Below, one piece after another: positions 18,146 through 26,031 of a stretch of DNA of 46,554 nt (position 1 is the first letter of the stretch; every line of letters starts with the position of its first letter). The DNA is from Natronobacillus azotifigens. GTDB lineage: Bacteria; Bacillota; Bacilli; Bacillales; Amphibacillaceae. The position numbers and the translations under genes were made by a program. The stretch lies in assembly GCF_026805325.1 (NCBI RefSeq), contig NZ_JAPRAT010000029.1, positions 1-46,554 on the forward strand, given 5' to 3'. Under the pieces are notes generated by a model. The model saw only the letters and a list, made by a program, of their open reading frames with translations. It ran no database searches and was not told the DNA's origin.

Positions 18146-18967
18146 TCATCCTTCATTTGCATTTTCCAATAGGTCTTGCGTACACCCACTTAGCTGATAC
18201 GAATGAAGAATAGGATTTGTACTAAATGGACAGATTGTTAGATTAGCATCAATATCAAAAACCTTTTGAATCGTGGAAGAGGTCATGACTTTGGAGGGAG
18301 GCCCTTCTGCTACTATGCTTCCTTCTTTCATCGCAATCATATTATGAGAAAATCTAGAGGCAAGGTTTAAATCATGCAACACCATAATAATAGTCCTTTC
18401 CTCTTCTTTATTTAATTTTTCAAGCAATAACAAAATATCTAATTGATGAGCTAAATCTAAATATGTGGTCGGTTCATCCAATATAAGTATGTCTGTATCT
18501 TGTGCTAAAGCCATAGCAATCCATACGCGTTGCCTTTGCCCACCAGATAAAGCCACGACTGGTCGATCTTTTAGTTCACTTAGTCCCGTTACCTGAATCG
18601 CCCAATCTATTTGCTTCAAGTCTTCCAATTTCAATGTCCCAAGACCACGTTGATGTGGAAATCTCCCATAAGACACTAATTCAAATATCGTTAATCCAGG
18701 AGGAACTTCAGAGGATTGTGGTAAAATAGCCATTCTTTTTGCGACCTTTTTCGTTGAAAGCTGCTGTATAGCTTTACCATCTAAAAAAACTGCACCTCTA
18801 TCTGTCTTTAAGATTCTGGCGATAGTCTTTAATAAAGTGGACTTACCACAGCCGTTTGGTCCAATTATTGTCGTTATCTTATGATCAGGGATTGAGATAT
18901 TCAATCTATCAATAATTGGTAATCCAGAATAACTAACTACTATATCTTTAACAAATAGGTTTGACAT
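18146..18967 (-). CDS. Iron-siderophore ABC transporter ATP-binding protein (FecE/FhuC type)
   Basis: 273 residues. Walker A GPNGCGKST (near 36-44), Q-loop ILPQSSEVP, signature LSGGQRQRVWIAMAL (near 138), Walker B ILILDEPTTYLD and switch His in VLHDLN. It is the first gene of the iron operon, with AGGGAGGTGATTTT before the ATG and a Fur box between promoter and start. Orientation and spacing link it to both permeases, the reductase and the two binding proteins downstream. Confidence 0.95.
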   Translation of the reverse strand: MSNLFVKDIVVSYSGLPIIDRLNISIPDHKITTIIGPNGCGKSTLLKTIARILKTDRGAVFLDGKAIQQLSTKKVAKRMAILPQSSEVPPGLTIFELVSYGRFPHQRGLGTLKLEDLKQIDWAIQVTGLSELKDRPVVALSGGQRQRVWIAMALAQDTDILILDEPTTYLDLAHQLDILLLLEKLNKEEERTIIMVLHDLNLASRFSHNMIAMKEGSIVAEGPPSKVMTSSTIQKVFDIDANLTICPFSTNPILHSYQLSGCTQDLLENANEG

Positions 18968-18989
18968 AAAATCACCTCCCTAGTTAATT

Positions 18990-19012
18990 ATGATAATGAT
19001 AATCATTATCAT
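18990..19012. promoter_or_regulatory. Fur box
   Basis: A perfect 23-bp palindrome centred on 19001. Its core at 18992-19010 is identical to the classical 19-bp Fur consensus GATAATGATAATCATTATC. It overlaps the expected transcription start of the iron operon, so Fur with iron should block initiation. Confidence 0.95.
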
Positions 19013-19020
19013 TTAAACTA

Positions 19021-19049
19021 ATCTTATATTGGTAGTTTCTAGATGTCAA
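19021..19049 (-). promoter_or_regulatory. SigA-type promoter of iron operon
   Basis: On the minus strand: TTGACA (19044-19049), 17-base spacer, TAAGAT (19021-19026). The Fur box begins 8 bases past the -10. Confidence 0.88.
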
Positions 19050-19341
19050 TAACTTCATTACAATTTCATTAAAAAATCATAATCTTCCCAAAATAATGTA
19101 AACGTTATCGAAAATGGGGAAATCATTATTTTCTCTCCATATTTGAATAATGAACCCATAAATAGAGAACAGGAAGAGATGTTCGATGCGCCATGGAGAA
19201 AATGATAACAGGGAAACTTTTAATATGATGAACTTTTAACGACAGGGAGATCTTTTCATCTAAAACAAGCGAGAAAATCCCGTTGTCACCGTCAAGTTCT
19301 TTTGAAAACTTTTTGCTCATTAATTCTGAACACTTTTTGCT

Positions 19342-19384
19342 AAAAAGGTTCTGCCTATCTTTTTTTGATAAGCAGAACCTTTTT
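19342..19384. terminator. Bidirectional terminator-like hairpin
   Basis: AAAAAGGTTCTGC pairs perfectly with GCAGAACCTTTTT; the stem can continue with TATC/GATA around a T-run loop. A- and T-runs flank it on both sides. No intact gene reaches it now; it probably belonged to a lost gene. Confidence 0.75.
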
Positions 19385-19394
19385 CATTCATTAT

Positions 19395-19431
19395 GATGTG
19401 GAGTCTTAGAGACCGTTGCTAGGGTATTAAA
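19395..19431 (+). repeat. Right-end fragment of dispersed repeat
   Basis: The sequence GATGTGGAGTCTTAGAGACC and the following GTTGCTAGGGTATTAAA match the last 35 or so bases of the family (GTGGGAGTCTTACGGACGGTTGCTCCGGGATAAA) with several changes. It adjoins the GH43 relic. Confidence 0.6.
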
Positions 19432-19437
19432 GTGGGC

Positions 19438-19735
19438 GTCATTATTTTTTACGTAAGTCCAATCTTCATTATCCCAATAGAAAGGTCTGATTTGTGATTT
19501 TGTTTTCCTTCATCGAAAGCATCATAGGCATGATTAACGAGGAATGACGATCCTCCTGACATAAATACTGCACAATTTCAGAACCTATCCAGCGTTCATC
19601 ACTAGCATCAATCAGTGTGCCGCCTCCTTCCATCACGGAGACTCCATCTTTATCCACTAGACCGGTGATGTCCGTACCCGACAAACCACTTCGTTATACG
19701 ATGAAAAGCGCTTCGATCGTATTATATCCTGGCTG
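19438..19735 (-). pseudogene. GH43 arabinan endo-1,5-alpha-L-arabinosidase relic
   Basis: Read on the minus strand, the pieces are PGYNTIEA-FIV-(stop)-RSG, then a gap, then GTDITGLVDKDGVSVMEGGG with TLIDASDERWIG, then VNHAYDAFDEGK in a second frame and QIRPFYWDNEDWTYV in a third. These are the ordered C-terminal half motifs of family 43 endo-arabinanases (IEAPFIVYR-G; ITGPYVDKDG-MMEGGGT; VNHAYD; QIR). There is a stop codon, an internal deletion and at least two frameshifts, so it is dead. Fragments of the dispersed repeat lie on both sides. Confidence 0.8.
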
Positions 19736-19748
19736 TACTAGTCGACTA

Positions 19749-19800
19749 GAGTCAATGGGGGAATACCTAAAAACCACCACTAATTGAAGTTGCACTTTAT
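19749..19800 (-). repeat. Left-end fragment of dispersed repeat
   Basis: In minus orientation it carries ATAAAGTGCAACTTCAAT and the left-hairpin region through GGTATTCCCCC, then stops. About 52 bp of the family. Confidence 0.75.
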
Positions 19801-20273
19801 TATTCTTTATAATTCCTCACCATTTGTTGCAATTACTTGCTTATACCAATAAAAGCTTTTCTTTTTGCTTCTTTTTAAAGAGCCATTTCCGTTATTATCT
19901 TAATCAACATAAAAAGACCTTTTATTATGTAAACATAAACCCCAAAGTTAACATTCACATAATAGGCAACTCGGATCATGATAAAAGAATTCGGACTAAT
20001 TATATACTTAAGTCGGCTTTTCAGTGTGTTAAAGGATCAAGAAGTCGTTTATAGAAATAATTATACGGGTAAAACCATGGAGGTATGATTGTGGATCAGT
20101 AAAGTTGTCCCTCTGGTCGCTAAGCCGAACTTGAGCGCTTCAGAACGAAGTGCGTGATTTCAAGGAGGAAAATGAAACCCCAAAAAAGGAAATGTAATTC
20201 TTTGCGAAAGCCTCGTAAAAAAATAAAATGGGTGGACTAGAAAATCTATTCTTACAATTTTCTTAAAGTGATC
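19801..20273. other. Mostly gene-free stretch
   Basis: Between the repeat fragment and the Rgg gene stop. Apart from a possible 22-residue peptide at 20172-20240 I see no credible gene, RNA or operator. Confidence 0.45.
20172..20240 (+). CDS. Possible 22-residue very basic peptide
   Basis: AAGGAGG at 20162-20168 precedes an ATG after only 3 bases. The frame encodes a peptide with ten Lys/Arg residues (MKPQKRKCNSLRKPRKKIKW start) and ends at TAG. It is convergent with the Rgg gene. It does not look like the hydrophobic SHP pheromones that usually pair with Rgg. The short spacing and size make it doubtful; it may also be the remains of a longer gene. Confidence 0.25.
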   Translation: MKPQKRKCNSLRKPRKKIKWVD

Positions 20274-21188
20274 CTATTTACTAATTGTCTTTTCAAAATA
20301 TGTTCTTATTATATCGCCTTTTTTAGCCTCACTAAATAACTCTTCAGCAAATCTAAAATGAAAATCCGCTTCAGTTTTACTTGCATACAATTTTATAAGT
20401 TCTATTGAATGTAGAAGCTCGACATAGTGAGCATTTTTCCCTTGTATTAAACAATGATAGCATTTATCAATAAAATTCAAACGTAACTGTTCAAAGATCA
20501 AGTCTTTTCCGAGGGAAAATTCTTTGAAACTTTGCAGACAGTCTTTATAGAGATCTAGTTTTCTGCTTTCAATTAATTTATATAAAGTATTCAGTGATAT
20601 TAAAATTACATATTTTTCATTGTGTTGAGCTATGTGATTTGTTTTATACAAACGAATAATTTTCTTCATTCTTTTTGCACTGTTTTGTTCTGGAAACAAA
20701 GTAATAGCTCCAGCATAATATACTAGTTCAAATTTATACCAATAATCAAGATTTTCAACAAATTCTTCAATCAAAGACAATTTTCTTTTGGATAATTCTC
20801 TATTTGATATTTTATTGATATATCCATCGCATAAAAGTGAAAATAATCTAAATCTTCTCCTTTCCTGTCTCTTGTTATGATAGTATCTTTGTAATTCTAC
20901 TAATCTTTTAGTCTGATTAGCTTCATACGCACTAGTTATCTCATCTATTTCTTCCATATAATTATTGGTTTCCATTTCACAATAAGAATAGTACTCATCT
21001 AGTGACATATCCATCCTATCTAACCAACATTTTAATGTTAAAACTCCTACATTTGTGTTTTCACGTTCAGCTTTTGAAAGATTTGATAAAGTATTCTTTT
21101 CGCCCTTTTTAGAATAATGATTAGCCAGTTGCTCTTGAGAAAAATTCTTTCGCTTTCTTACTTCACGCAATTTCTTCCCATAGTTCAT
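20274..21188 (-). CDS. Rgg/GadR/MutR-family transcriptional regulator
   Basis: 304 residues from the ATG at 21188 (AGGTGG lies 7 bases upstream; a GTG at 21194 is too close to it). N-terminal HTH_3 domain (KKLREVRKRKNFSQEQLANHY, about 5-60) followed by an all-helical repeat domain of about 230 residues, the layout of RNPP quorum-sensing regulators that bind short peptides. Rgg proteins often sit beside genes they control, such as RopB beside the SpeB protease gene in Streptococcus pyogenes. Here the neighbours are a secreted protease and a thioredoxin-like lipoprotein. No pheromone gene was found nearby. A strong terminator separates it from the upstream pair, so it should have its own promoter. 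Confidence 0.82.
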   Translation of the reverse strand: MNYGKKLREVRKRKNFSQEQLANHYSKKGEKNTLSNLSKAERENTNVGVLTLKCWLDRMDMSLDEYYSYCEMETNNYMEEIDEITSAYEANQTKRLVELQRYYHNKRQERRRFRLFSLLCDGYINKISNRELSKRKLSLIEEFVENLDYWYKFELVYYAGAITLFPEQNSAKRMKKIIRLYKTNHIAQHNEKYVILISLNTLYKLIESRKLDLYKDCLQSFKEFSLGKDLIFEQLRLNFIDKCYHCLIQGKNAHYVELLHSIELIKLYASKTEADFHFRFAEELFSEAKKGDIIRTYFEKTISK

Positions 21189-21237
21189 GTTCACACCACC
21201 TTAGTAGACTAGGTTTATTTACTACATTAATACCTAT

Positions 21238-21280
21238 ACAAAAAGCAAATGTTATACCAATTATAACATTTGCTTTTTGT
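21238..21280. terminator. Strong bidirectional terminator
   Basis: A perfect 19-bp stem (ACAAAAAGCAAATGTTATA and complement) with a 5-base loop, A-run and T-run at either side. It lies 18 bases past the thioredoxin-like gene stop and ahead of the Rgg gene. Confidence 0.9.
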
Positions 21281-21298
21281 GAAAATTGTCTATTATTG

Positions 21299-21969
21299 TC
21301 ATTCAAAACATGTTTTTGTAGTAACCCAACCATCATCAGTAATTTCCAATTCATCTTTGTGTTTATTGAGATACATTGAATCTATATCAGATACATGTAC
21401 TAATTCTTCATAACAGTCGCCACTATGGTGTTGATAAATATCTATAGAAGGGTGTTTTTCTGACTTAGGTTCTTCTAGATAATAGCTATTCACATTCAAA
21501 TTTTCTATCTCCTCAATACTTAACGAAAAATCAATTTCTATTAATCCGTCACTACTTCCACGATTTTTAGAATGTACGAACAAAAACTTTTCAATGTTTT
21601 CTAGTGTTTGTTCCCCATTTGCATAAGCTGAATTATCAAATTCATTTATTATTTCACCATTTCTTAACTCAACAAAATAAGGAGTATACTCGATATTATA
21701 TTGTGAAAGATAGTTTTCTTCTGATTGTGACAAAGAATTTAGTTCTACATAGTAGACTTCTTGTTCTTGAGACTTTAAGACTTCTTCTATCCTTGCATTC
21801 AAAAGCATACAACTAGAACAGTTGTCTCTGCCAAAATAAACTAATAAATCTGCGTTTTGTTGAACTAATTCACTTGGTAGAATTTCATGAAACACATTAT
21901 TTGTATTGCTTGGCAAGAAGCGAGAACTAAACTAGCAACCAATAGTGGAAATAATTTATATTTTTTCAT
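21299..21969 (-). pseudogene. Thioredoxin-like lipoprotein, frameshifted after the lipobox
   Basis: An ATG at 21969 with AGGTGG upstream starts a lipoprotein signal, MKKYKLFPLLVASLVLASCQ, which then runs to a stop within 35 codons. A second frame beginning at about 21916 encodes about 203 residues with a thioredoxin fold: LLVYFGRDNCSSCMLLNARI holds the CSSC active site near its residue 33, followed by YYVELN and IEYTPYFVEL (cis-Pro loop). Adding one base at the TGCCAAGC run (about 21911-21916) joins signal and domain as C-Q-S-N-T. So it is either a one-base deletion in this strain or an error in the sequence. A 30-residue tail carries one more Cys. It follows the protease gene by 14 bases and was probably co-transcribed with it. 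Confidence 0.8.
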
Positions 21970-21983
21970 TTTCACCACCTGTT

Positions 21984-22940
21984 TTAGTTATTCATAGAGG
22001 CTGCTAACAGCATATAGTTCCTACTAGCTTGTGTTATTCGGTGTGCAACATTATATTGACCCGCTACACTTCCAGCACTATGAATCCCACCTATTGTAAT
22101 GTCTCCGAAATTATTATAATAGACAGCTGAACCAGATTGTCCCGAAAAAGTATCTATCTGATACCTAAATGTCCAATCTTGTATTCCTGTTATAGGACCA
22201 GAATGGTACCATTGAAAGTAATTTCCTAACTCTGTAGCTTTATCACCCGGATAACCACTTATCGTGAAGTGATTATTAAGAAGTACATCACTCGTTAAAT
22301 CAGATACCATCATTGACCCTGCGGCAGAAAAATCCAGATTAACATTTACCACTGCAAAATCAAAGGCACTAGTTCGATCAACTCTATATTCTTGCGGAGC
22401 ATAAATATTTGTTGCATAAGCAATTCCAAACGGTGCAGAACTTCCATTTCTTGCTGGTATAATTTCTACCCTTTGCAGATTCCCTCTTCTCTCACTTTCT
22501 CCCTGAGATGGTATGACACAATGTGCAGAAGTTGCAACTGAATTAGCATCAATTAATGTCCCTGAACAAACGGTTCTAATAAAATCCTTTTCCCAATGCA
22601 TAATCAACTGTACGACTGAAGAATATGGATAAATTGTTGTGTCAGAAACTCTTAATCTATTATCTGGTCCAATAACTACTTGAGGAGAAAATTCTTGTTG
22701 TAATTGTTGTAATAGGTTGGGTGAATAAATTTCACCTTTTAATAGTTCTTGCCTAGATTGTTTTGTAGTTATTCGATTCACAGATGGTGGTCCACTATCA
22801 ATCTCAATCTCATCTAATTTTTCTGCTTCTCCCAAAGAAATTAGTGGTTCGATCTCTAGTATTGCGTCTGCAGAAACTTCCATTACATTTACAGCAATAA
22901 ACAAGCTACATAGAGTAAATAATACGATTAATTTTTTCAA
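21984..22940 (-). CDS. Secreted V8-like glutamyl endopeptidase (S1B serine protease)
   Basis: 318 residues. Signal peptide 1-25 (cleavage near VSADA), a pro-region to about residue 100, then a chymotrypsin-fold protease with the triad visible: His140 in TSAHC, Asp194 in AFDFAVV and Ser269 in GQSGSAV. The GIHSAG stretch near 286 corresponds to the S1 pocket of glutamyl endopeptidases, where the His helps Glu specificity. The start is a TTG with GGAGG 9 bases upstream. A 15-bp inverted repeat lies just upstream. Family assignment is firm; the substrate and link to the Rgg regulator are inferred. Confidence 0.9.
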   Translation of the reverse strand: MKKLIVLFTLCSLFIAVNVMEVSADAILEIEPLISLGEAEKLDEIEIDSGPPSVNRITTKQSRQELLKGEIYSPNLLQQLQQEFSPQVVIGPDNRLRVSDTTIYPYSSVVQLIMHWEKDFIRTVCSGTLIDANSVATSAHCVIPSQGESERRGNLQRVEIIPARNGSSAPFGIAYATNIYAPQEYRVDRTSAFDFAVVNVNLDFSAAGSMMVSDLTSDVLLNNHFTISGYPGDKATELGNYFQWYHSGPITGIQDWTFRYQIDTFSGQSGSAVYYNNFGDITIGGIHSAGSVAGQYNVAHRITQASRNYMLLAASMNN

Positions 22941-22962
22941 TTAACTCATCCTCCTGTTTAAC

Positions 22963-22995
22963 TATTTAGAATAATATATCATATTATTCTAAATA
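22963..22995. promoter_or_regulatory. Perfect inverted repeat upstream of protease gene
   Basis: 15-bp arms (TATTTAGAATAATAT and complement) around a 3-base centre, 23 bases upstream of the protease start. Too AT-rich and without a T-run to act as a terminator. Position fits an operator, possibly for the Rgg regulator; a promoter -10 may lie inside it. Confidence 0.5.
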
Positions 22996-23708
22996 AATGT
23001 AAAAAATAGAAAATAGTAGAGGACTTTGTCATATATATACTATTTTTTATTCGATTCCTTCTTCATCTCTTTGTTCAATTGTTTATCACTTGACACGGAC
23101 TTCCTACACGTATAAATGTTTTGAAAAAGCGCTTGAAATACTAACATTTCTCAAGGTATCATGCACTTATTACAGACTGCTAGCATGAATTTTACAAACT
23201 TTTGGTGATTCTATATTAAGTTGTCATATGATAAGTCATATTTGAATTAATATATACAAAGGTAATGCGATCAAAAATGAGAAAATCTTTATTTTGTCTG
23301 CCCCTTTGATAGCCTAAATTATGACTCTTTTAACCTTTCAAGAGTCTTTCCGTTTCGAAAAAATATAATTTATTGTTGTGCAATATATCATCTACTACGC
23401 ATAGAATTATTTTTTTCACAATTTGTTCCGTTTTGCGGGGTGTTTTTTCTAAGATAAATCAAAGGCAGCACCTTCCCTGAAACATTAAATAGCCCAGACC
23501 TATTATTCAGGTCTGGGCCCATACTATGATTAGATTATTTCTTGCTTTTGTACGAGACAACTCTTAGTGTATCGGCACCCAAGCCTATACACGTTATCAA
23601 GCAAACAAATCGCTTTCTTTTGATCTTGATTTAATACAAAAGATTGGTATAAAAATTAGGCGATGGAAACTTTGTCTATTAGCCTTAACTGCAAGTATCC
23701 ACGTACTT
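22996..23708. other. Gene-free stretch
   Basis: About 710 bases upstream of the protease gene. It contains a 10-bp hairpin at 23492-23518 (GCCCAGACCT with its complement, 7-base loop) without a T-run. No open frame with a ribosome-binding site, tRNA or known RNA was seen. Confidence 0.45.
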
Positions 23709-23892
23709 ATAAAGTGAAACTTCAATCAGTGGGGGGTTTTTAGGTATTCCCCCACTGATTGTTAGCCCTAAAGGATGACCTATAAAGGCGCTTGAACCAC
23801 TCGGGGTGCTAGCGTCCGTTACTCCCACTTAAACAACTTATATTCTCGTTGTTTTGAAGTGGGAGTCTTACGGACGGTTGCTCCGGGATAAA
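23709..23892 (+). repeat. Dispersed structured repeat, copy 5 (best preserved)
   Basis: 184 bp with both hairpins complete: CAATCAGTGGGGG/CCCCCACTGATTG (13 bp) and the right hairpin built of CGTCCGT/ACGGACG, CTCCCACTT/AAGTGGGAG and CAAC/GTTG. Used here as the reference copy. Confidence 0.92.
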
Positions 23893-23916
23893 CGTTTACT
23901 GTTCTTATGTTTTTAT

Positions 23917-24153
23917 TCAGTTAGATTTATGCAGGAAACACATACTCCCAAAAAAGAGTCCTACTAACACTAAACCTAAACCAATAAAAAAACCAAACGT
24001 CCCAGACTGGTCAATGTAGTAAAAAACAAAGCCAGCTAAGACCAAAAGAATGGAAAAACCCATGATTTCTGTTTTTGATTCCTCTTCATTGTAAAGGTAA
24101 AATAAGAAAAAACTAACAATCAAAGATAGAAAAATTAAGATCCCTATATACAT
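23917..24153 (-). CDS. Small hypothetical membrane protein
   Basis: 78 residues with three hydrophobic segments (about 2-20, 31-48, 53-72) joined by short charged turns. GGGAGG lies 13 bases before the ATG. No family recognised. It ends 24 bases from a dispersed-repeat copy. Confidence 0.55.
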   Translation of the reverse strand: MYIGILIFLSLIVSFFLFYLYNEEESKTEIMGFSILLVLAGFVFYYIDQSGTFGFFIGLGLVLVGLFFGSMCFLHKSN

Positions 24154-24465
24154 TTGATTACCTAAACCTCCCTTATCATTTTATATCGGTCTGTAAAACC
24201 TATTGACCATTAGTTGTCACGCACTTCGAAACAAGGAGAGTGACAAGACGAATCAGCTGCGAGCATCACGTTTGTGTGTACCACAAACACTATATAATTA
24301 AAATTCTAACATAAAATTCTAACATATTTAATAAAATGTACCAAAATATTAAAATATTTGATATTATAAAATCTTAATATACTATAACTAATTTATTGGT
24401 AGATTCAGAATGTTCGTTAGCACTCTCGTATTTTACCAATTTAGAACATGGAGGAACATAATCAC

Positions 24466-25308
24466 ATGAATAAGTTAAACTCAAAAGTAAGCATTGCCAT
24501 CTTAATTTTAATGGTTGGAACATACATAGTACCAGGAGCTATATTATATAGTAACCAATTTATTTTCCAAGGAATTTTGGTTTCGGGAATATCGATAGCG
24601 ATCACGGCCCTTCCCCTTTTACCTTTTTTATGGAGACTAACAAAAAAGGGTAACCTAAACTTCCAGAAAAAGTCCCCTATTGTTCTTGCGACTTTCATTT
24701 TTTTCCTCAATTATCTATTAATAACTGCACCAACCTTTGGATGGTTTGCTCCTTTGAGATGGAATTTTGAGGCGAAAATAGTGTCATCCATCATTTCCCT
24801 AGTGTTTATAGCATTATCGTCTAAATTGTCTTGGAAAGATATTGGATTCACTGTACCTAAGCAAGGGACATGGTCACGCGTTCTAATCGTTTTAAGTGGT
24901 AGTACACTTTTTTATGCACTTATTTATGAGGCTAGCACACCAAGCTTAGAAACATTAATATTCCAAGGAACGATGCCAGGAATAGAAGAGGAAATTGTTT
25001 ATAGAGGTATACTATGGGTACTTATAGCGCAGGCGTTACCCCAGAGTACCCGACGCCTATGGGGAGCAGATGTCAGTTGGAGTCTTATCATTACCACAAT
25101 TCTATTCGGCTTAATTCATGGTGTAATTGTTGACCAACACTTTAACATTTCCATTGATTATTGGGCAATAATAACCACTGGTATTTCAGGTTTTTTCTTC
25201 GGGTGGATCAGAGCATATTCTGGTAGTATACTCCCGGCAATCGTGCTACACAATGGCATGAACTTATTAATTTACACTATTCCCTGGTTACGTTCGTTTT
25301 TGTTATAA
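24466..25308 (+). CDS. CPBP-family intramembrane metalloprotease
   Basis: 280 residues from the ATG at 24466; an earlier in-frame ATG at 24448 would overlap the GGAGG ribosome-binding site. About seven or eight membrane helices. The CPBP (CAAX protease/bacteriocin-processing, Abi) motifs are present: EEEIVYRG near 175, FGLIHG near 220 and a late HNGMN near 270, giving the glutamates, histidines and asparagine of the active site. Such proteins often act in bacteriocin self-immunity or membrane protein processing; no substrate is suggested by its lone position. Confidence 0.87.
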   Translation: MNKLNSKVSIAILILMVGTYIVPGAILYSNQFIFQGILVSGISIAITALPLLPFLWRLTKKGNLNFQKKSPIVLATFIFFLNYLLITAPTFGWFAPLRWNFEAKIVSSIISLVFIALSSKLSWKDIGFTVPKQGTWSRVLIVLSGSTLFYALIYEASTPSLETLIFQGTMPGIEEEIVYRGILWVLIAQALPQSTRRLWGADVSWSLIITTILFGLIHGVIVDQHFNISIDYWAIITTGISGFFFGWIRAYSGSILPAIVLHNGMNLLIYTIPWLRSFLL

Positions 25309-25506
25309 CAATGCGGTTTTTCTTTACTTGCAGAGTGGCTTTAAAGTTAAGATAAAAAAAACTATAAGTGATGCTCACCACTGCTTCTATGTCCAAACCT
25401 CAAATGGATTTTATTATTAATGGAGGTGAAATAGTAAAAGATTAATGAATACGTGGAAAATGGCTAGATATAATACGTGGTTTTTCATAATTTAGATTCA
25501 AAAATT

Positions 25507-25549
25507 TTAAAAAAGAAACTTCCCACAAGTTTAGTCATTTCATGAGAAG
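25507..25549 (-). terminator. Terminator-like hairpin related to that of groEL
   Basis: On the minus strand GGAAGCTTCTCA pairs with TGTGGGAAGTTTC (with G-T pairs) and is followed by TTTTTT. The sequence matches the groEL terminator at 32102-32140 at roughly three bases in four. No intact gene ends here. Confidence 0.45.
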
Positions 25550-25610
25550 CTTCCGTTAATTTCATGTTAGCAACAATCATATCAAGGGTTTCAGGGGCAG
25601 TCCAGCTACA

Positions 25611-25708
25611 AGGGCTAGTCGCTCGCGTCATAAGCATTTCCCCTCCAATGACCCAAAAACAGGTCATTTACGGCGCTCTGCTTATGCGTGTCGCGACTGG
25701 CAAGCCCT
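25611..25708. repeat. Long imperfect inverted repeat with inner hairpin
   Basis: AGGGCTAGTCGC followed by CGTCATAAGCA (25611-25636) is matched in reverse by TGCTTATGCG followed by GCGACTGGCAAGCCCT (25679-25708). Between them AATGACC/GGTCATT forms an inner hairpin. GC-richer than its surroundings. Nature unknown; could be the foldback end of a mobile element. Confidence 0.6.
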
Positions 25709-26031
25709 TTCCGCTTTCTAAACTTACATCATGCCGCCCATAAAGTGAAAGTGTGTAATACATCGTTAACGTGAGGTGCAAAAAGTGCGGTAAATCAAGG
25801 TCTCACTAAATTCTTACTGTAACATCTTTAACGGGAATTTACCGTTTATCATTGGATTGCGTTAGCAAAATGTTAGCATTCTACCACATAATTTTAAAGG
25901 ACAAATAATTATTCTATTCATTCTACACAATAACCGATTACTAATTTATTGTTTTAAAAAATATTTTGCACCATTCTACCCTCCACTGAAGGATGATGGG
26001 GGCAGTATCTTAAAAAATCTAAATAAACTAT
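25709..26031. other. Gene-free stretch left of the STAND gene
   Basis: AT-rich, no gene. Two direct GTTAGC words 11 bases apart at 25861-25877 are matched by a pair with the same spacing at 32157-32173 beyond the two-gene unit. An 11-base match to the dispersed-repeat left end (ATAAAGTGAAA) occurs near 25739. Confidence 0.45.

Noticed and set aside
19126..19320. 64-codon frame on the minus strand upstream of the iron promoter
   Set aside because: No ribosome-binding site, no recognisable motif and poor position; may be a relic but cannot be supported.
19824..20054. 76-codon frame on the plus strand
   Set aside because: No ribosome-binding site; composition looks like chance in AT-rich DNA.
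23492..23518. 10-bp hairpin as a terminator
   Set aside because: No T-run on either side and no gene ending nearby.
25485..25667. 60-codon frame on the minus strand
   Set aside because: It runs through the foldback at 25611-25708 and the terminator-like hairpin; the likeness of its end to a frame across the groEL terminator is explained by the similar hairpins, not by a protein.
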